From positions 1 to 64,000 of the forward strand of contig DUNO01000066.1 in assembly GCA_012839295.1 (NCBI GenBank): a stretch of DNA of 64,000 nt, read 5' to 3'. Positions 62,077 through 64,000 of this stretch are shown piece by piece (the first letter of the stretch is position 1; each line of letters starts with the position of its first letter). The notes beneath the pieces are model-generated. The model ran no database searches. It was not told the DNA's origin and was given only the letters and a program-made list of their open reading frames with translations. Both the position numbers and the translations under genes were made by a program. Source of the DNA: Clostridiales bacterium. GTDB lineage: Bacteria > Bacillota > Clostridia > Lachnospirales > Lachnospiraceae.

Positions 62077-62139
62077 AGAAAGACTCCAATATCTTTTTTA
62101 CCATACTATTCCGGAGGCTTTTCTATTATACACCATTCT

Positions 62140-62207
62140 TAGTGTGAAATGAAGATCACTTCACATCCGGCATTGAATGGCCTGACGGCCAAATGATCGT
62201 TGGTGTG
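62140..62207 (-). repeat. 68-nt dispersed repeat, copy b (family R3)
   Basis: On the minus strand CATTTGGCCGTCAGGCC, ATTCAATGCCGGATG, then a TGTGAAGTG/CATTTCACA hairpin. It is followed 9 nt later by GTGTATAATAG, a good extended -10, so the element covers the -35 region of the subtilase promoter. Confidence 0.75.
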
Positions 62208-62334
62208 AAACATGCATTCCAGGTTATCCCGATTTTTATTGCGGATCCGTACATTATCTTATATATCATCCCGGGCAATATGCATGCCTGACATATCACC
62301 TTGCCGCATCAAGCCCTGCACATCACCTGGCACA

Positions 62335-62673
62335 TTAGAAAACTACTGTCAGGAGCATTTTAAATTGTTCCTCGCCATAGACAGCGTGGGGTACCTGATT
62401 AGGCATGATTAAAGTCTCTCCCTTGCTCAGGATGAAAACCTCATCGCCTACGGTAAACCTTCCTGTTCCGTCAAGTACAGTTACCATTGCATCCCCATCA
62501 GAGGAATGGGAACTGATTTCCTCCCCTTTGTCAAAGGAGAACAGGGTCATGCTGACATTCTTATTCTGGACCAGGGTCTTACTAACCACCTGTCCTTTTT
62601 GATAGGTCAATTCCTCCTCCAATTTCAATACCTTTGCAATTTCAATGTTCTTTAATTTATATTGCTGCTCCAT
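62335..62673 (-). CDS. Cupin domain protein
   Basis: A small single-domain cupin of 112 aa. Motif 1 is GEEISSHSSDGDAMVTVLDGTGRFTVG near residue 50, with one His where two are usual, and motif 2 is GETLIMPNQVPHAVYG near 84 with the last His. With fewer metal ligands than standard, it may bind a metal weakly or none. Such proteins are common in anaerobes and their ligands are unknown. The gene stands alone, with an R1 repeat copy upstream. Confidence 0.9.
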   Translation of the reverse strand: MEQQYKLKNIEIAKVLKLEEELTYQKGQVVSKTLVQNKNVSMTLFSFDKGEEISSHSSDGDAMVTVLDGTGRFTVGDEVFILSKGETLIMPNQVPHAVYGEEQFKMLLTVVF

Positions 62674-63007
62674 ATCTGTTTCTCCTCCCTTGAAATAAAT
62701 CTGCCACCCGCAGGATTGGCCTTTCTAAAGATTATTATACCATGGAAAAACCACCATGGTATGGCACTGCGTGCCAAGATGCGCACTCCCGCTGGTCGGC
62801 GCTGGTATAATATCTAATGATATTATACCACGATTATCCAGCCCACATGTAGCTATAGCTACATTTTTATATTATGAATCCACTGCCCTGTATTAATTTG
62901 TCGGAAAATCAACCTATTTTTCTAAAATAATTTCTTCCAAAAAGAGGAAATCAGTCAAGCCCTATAACATATGATAACATTGTAATTGATATTAGGAGGA
63001 ACATACA
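62674..63007. other. 334-nt gap between the cupin and HCB genes
   Basis: Contains the R1 repeat copy d (62731-62832). The rest, 62833-63007, is AT-rich leader of the plus-strand gene and shows no other feature. Confidence 0.6.
62731..62832 (+). repeat. Multi-hairpin intergenic repeat, copy d (family R1)
   Basis: The best preserved copy with copy a. ACCATGGTATGGCACTGCG, TGCCAAGATGCGCACTCCC and a perfect 11-bp hairpin GGTATAATATC/GATATTATACC (62804-62814 with 62819-62829). The first segment ATTATACC repeats the 3' arm. Confidence 0.8.
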
Positions 63008-63226
63008 ATGAGTGATTTACAAGCAACCCATTGCGATTCAGGAACAAGTAATGATTGCAGTTGGATTCTCATCCTCATACTTTTACTATGCTGCTGTGGT
63101 AACGGCAATAGTGGCTTTGGTGGAGGTGGCTGTTTCGGAGGAAGCGGCGACGGCGGCTGTGGCAATATTATTTGGATTATCATTCTTCTTTGCTGCTGCT
63201 GCGGTGGCGGAAATGGCTTCTTCTAA
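63008..63226 (+). CDS. Small Cys/Gly-rich membrane-like peptide (chorion-class high-cysteine type)
   Basis: A 72-aa protein with two hydrophobic segments each ending in a Cys run: DCSWILILILLLCCCGN and NIIWIIILLCCCCGGG. Between them is a Gly-rich stretch with Cys (GFGGGGCFGGSGDGGC). The layout matches small clostridial proteins annotated as chorion-class high-cysteine proteins, whose function is not established. TTAGGAGGA stands 8 nt before the ATG. A strong terminator follows at 63292-63314, so it is a single-gene transcript. A spore-coat or envelope role is a guess. Confidence 0.8.
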   Translation: MSDLQATHCDSGTSNDCSWILILILLLCCCGNGNSGFGGGGCFGGSGDGGCGNIIWIIILLCCCCGGGNGFF

Positions 63227-63291
63227 GAACTATCGAAAAGCTAAATCATCTCTATCCGCAGAATGTTCTCCCTAATGGGCGAACGAAAAGG

Positions 63292-63314
63292 AAGGCTGCC
63301 TCCCTGGCAGCCTT
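63292..63314 (+). terminator. Terminator after the Cys-rich peptide gene
   Basis: AAGGCTGCC pairs perfectly with GGCAGCCTT around TCCCT, followed by TTCTTTA. Confidence 0.9.
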
Positions 63315-63357
63315 TTCTTTATCTTCATATTGTGTGGCTCTATCAGGCATACAAGGA

Positions 63358-63393
63358 AATAAGGAGCCTCCTACACCGGAAAGCTCCTTATTT
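63358..63393 (-). terminator. Terminator-like hairpin after the small hypothetical gene
   Basis: AAATAAGGAGC pairs with GCTCCTTATTT, nearly perfectly, in a position to end the minus-strand gene at 63424. TTTCT follows on the plus strand, so it may work both ways. Confidence 0.6.
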
Positions 63394-63423
63394 CTCTATT
63401 TTTATTAATTTAGTTTTATTATC

Positions 63424-63618
63424 CTATCTGGATCTATTTGATTTATTCACGGCCTGCTTCCTCTTCTTTTGTCTCCTCATCCTTTCATAACATTCCCGGT
63501 CGATCTCATAGACCGTATTCTCTTCAATAATCAAATCTTCTTTTCCTTTGCCATCCTTTATGTCACCATGGCTCCGTGCCAACCCATTTATTTTGTCAAT
63601 TCTATCTCGGTCTCCCAT
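63424..63618 (-). CDS. Small basic hypothetical protein (64 aa)
   Basis: A highly charged soluble protein beginning MGDRDRIDKINGLARSHGDIKDGK, with LIIEENTVYEIDRECYERMR in the middle and a Lys/Arg-rich end (QKKRKQAVNKSNRSR). The start at 63618 has GAGG at a normal distance, better than the ATG at 63630. I do not recognise the family; the pattern TVYEID-ECYE suggests a short strand-helix unit. It is divergent from aroC and ends at a hairpin at 63358-63393. Confidence 0.6.
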   Translation of the reverse strand: MGDRDRIDKINGLARSHGDIKDGKGKEDLIIEENTVYEIDRECYERMRRQKKRKQAVNKSNRSR

Positions 63619-63803
63619 CGCATACCTCAAAATATTCTGTCAATCTAATATATGAACAATTTTTATAAATGTCTTCAAAATGATTGAATCTCATAACTAT
63701 TTCCGATATACTTATGATAACTTTTTTGAAAGAATTCTACCGGGGGAGAAAAACTCCCCTTAAAAGAAAAAAATTTTCCCAATGAAGAATTGAGGAGGTA
63801 TCT

Positions 63804-64000
63804 ATGTCAGGATCTACCTATGGAACTATATTTTCGATTACAACCTGGGGGGAATCCCACGGGAACGGCATCGGTACCGTCGTGGACGGCTGCCCTGCAG
63901 GTTTATTATTGGATGAACAATATATCCAGGATTACCTTAACCGTAGGAAGCCTGGACAGACACGCTATTCCACACCGCGTAAGGAGGAGGATAAGGTAAG
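63804..64000 (+). CDS. aroC: Chorismate synthase, N-terminal part (runs off the window)
   Basis: The last enzyme of the shikimate pathway, making chorismate from EPSP with reduced flavin. Visible are [20 protein letters not shown], in which GESHG carries the FMN-binding His, then [12 protein letters not shown] and the conserved [15 protein letters not shown]-type block, all at the expected spacing. AATTGAGGAGG stands 6 nt before the ATG. Only the first 65 codons are in the window. A GGGGAG/CTCCCC hairpin lies about 60 nt upstream. Confidence 0.96.
   Translation, partial: MSGSTYGTIFSITTWGESHGNGIGTVVDGCPAGLLLDEQYIQDYLNRRKPGQTRYSTPRKEEDKV

Noticed and set aside
1-64000. tRNA, rRNA, T-box or complete insertion sequence
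   Set aside because: No cloverleaf, rRNA segment, T-box sequence or transposase-like protein was recognised by eye; a covariance-model scan would be needed to exclude small RNAs.

Overview
The window comes from a low-to-moderate GC, anaerobic, spore-lineage Firmicute, most likely a Lachnospiraceae (clostridial cluster XIVa) relative. The signs are strong GGAGG ribosome-binding sites, a Rex repressor, a Re-type citrate synthase beside an NAD-type isocitrate dehydrogenase, a clostridial-type xylose isomerase, LytS/YesN-type sugar regulators, rubredoxin/ferredoxin/ferritin and a chorion-class high-cysteine peptide. I see no rRNA, tRNA, CRISPR array, intact transposase or prophage. This taxonomy is an inference from gene content; no 16S gene is present.

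Layout. 0-5.4 kb: manganese exporter, acetyltransferase, HAD and histidine phosphatases, small lipoprotein. 5.6-15.3 kb (minus strand): a sugar locus with a membrane-anchored sugar sensor, a LytS-type kinase, a YesN-type regulator, a XylF-like lipoprotein, and then a ChvE/MmsA/MmsB monosaccharide ABC transporter under its own promoter. 15.5-23.4 kb: amidase, cold-shock protein with a hairpin leader, RlmH, YibE/F protein, alkaline phosphatase, CNNM-type CBS protein, MazF toxin. 23.7-28.4 kb: alr, nnrDE, acpS, a coiled-coil protein and rex. 28.7-31.1 kb: ABC-F ATPase and a DUF2512 protein. 31.3-34.9 kb: Re-citrate synthase, isocitrate dehydrogenase and a GntR regulator, the oxidative route to 2-oxoglutarate. 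35-41.2 kb: PTS operon with BglG-type regulator, HPr, enzyme I and a soluble chemoreceptor domain, ending in debris of a GH1 phosphoglucosidase and a PTS IIB. 41.8-50.4 kb: GH31 glycosidase, CUT1 ABC importer and YesN/YesM pair. 50.7-57.6 kb: mutarotase-like protein, DUF554, HD protein, TcdA, TtcA, cysteine desulfurase, rubredoxin, ferredoxin, ferritin. 57.9-64 kb: Fic protein, xylose isomerase, intracellular subtilase, cupin, Cys/Gly-rich peptide, start of aroC.

The genes fit a plant-polysaccharide fermenter: two dedicated ABC sugar importers each with a membrane kinase/AraC regulator pair, a xylose isomerase and a GH31 enzyme for xylose/glucose oligosaccharides, and a PTS with its own EI and HPr.

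The most unusual content is between the genes. Three dispersed short repeat families recur: (1) a ~48-nt hairpin leader ending in GAAAGGCACGGG placed 7-8 nt before start codons (copies at 1-47, 14206-14253, 28658-28706), with covarying stems; (2) a ~105-nt multi-hairpin intergenic element in four copies (4404-4511, 23472-23580, 52505-52635, 62731-62832); (3) a 68-nt element in two copies (400-467, 62140-62207), each upstream of a gene in the same orientation. Further oddities are an acpS tail built from tandem copies of a Shine-Dalgarno-bearing unit, a 23-bp attenuator-like hairpin before the cold-shock gene, an inverted duplication of a coding segment near 35.2 kb, and a candidate structured RNA near 18.1 kb.
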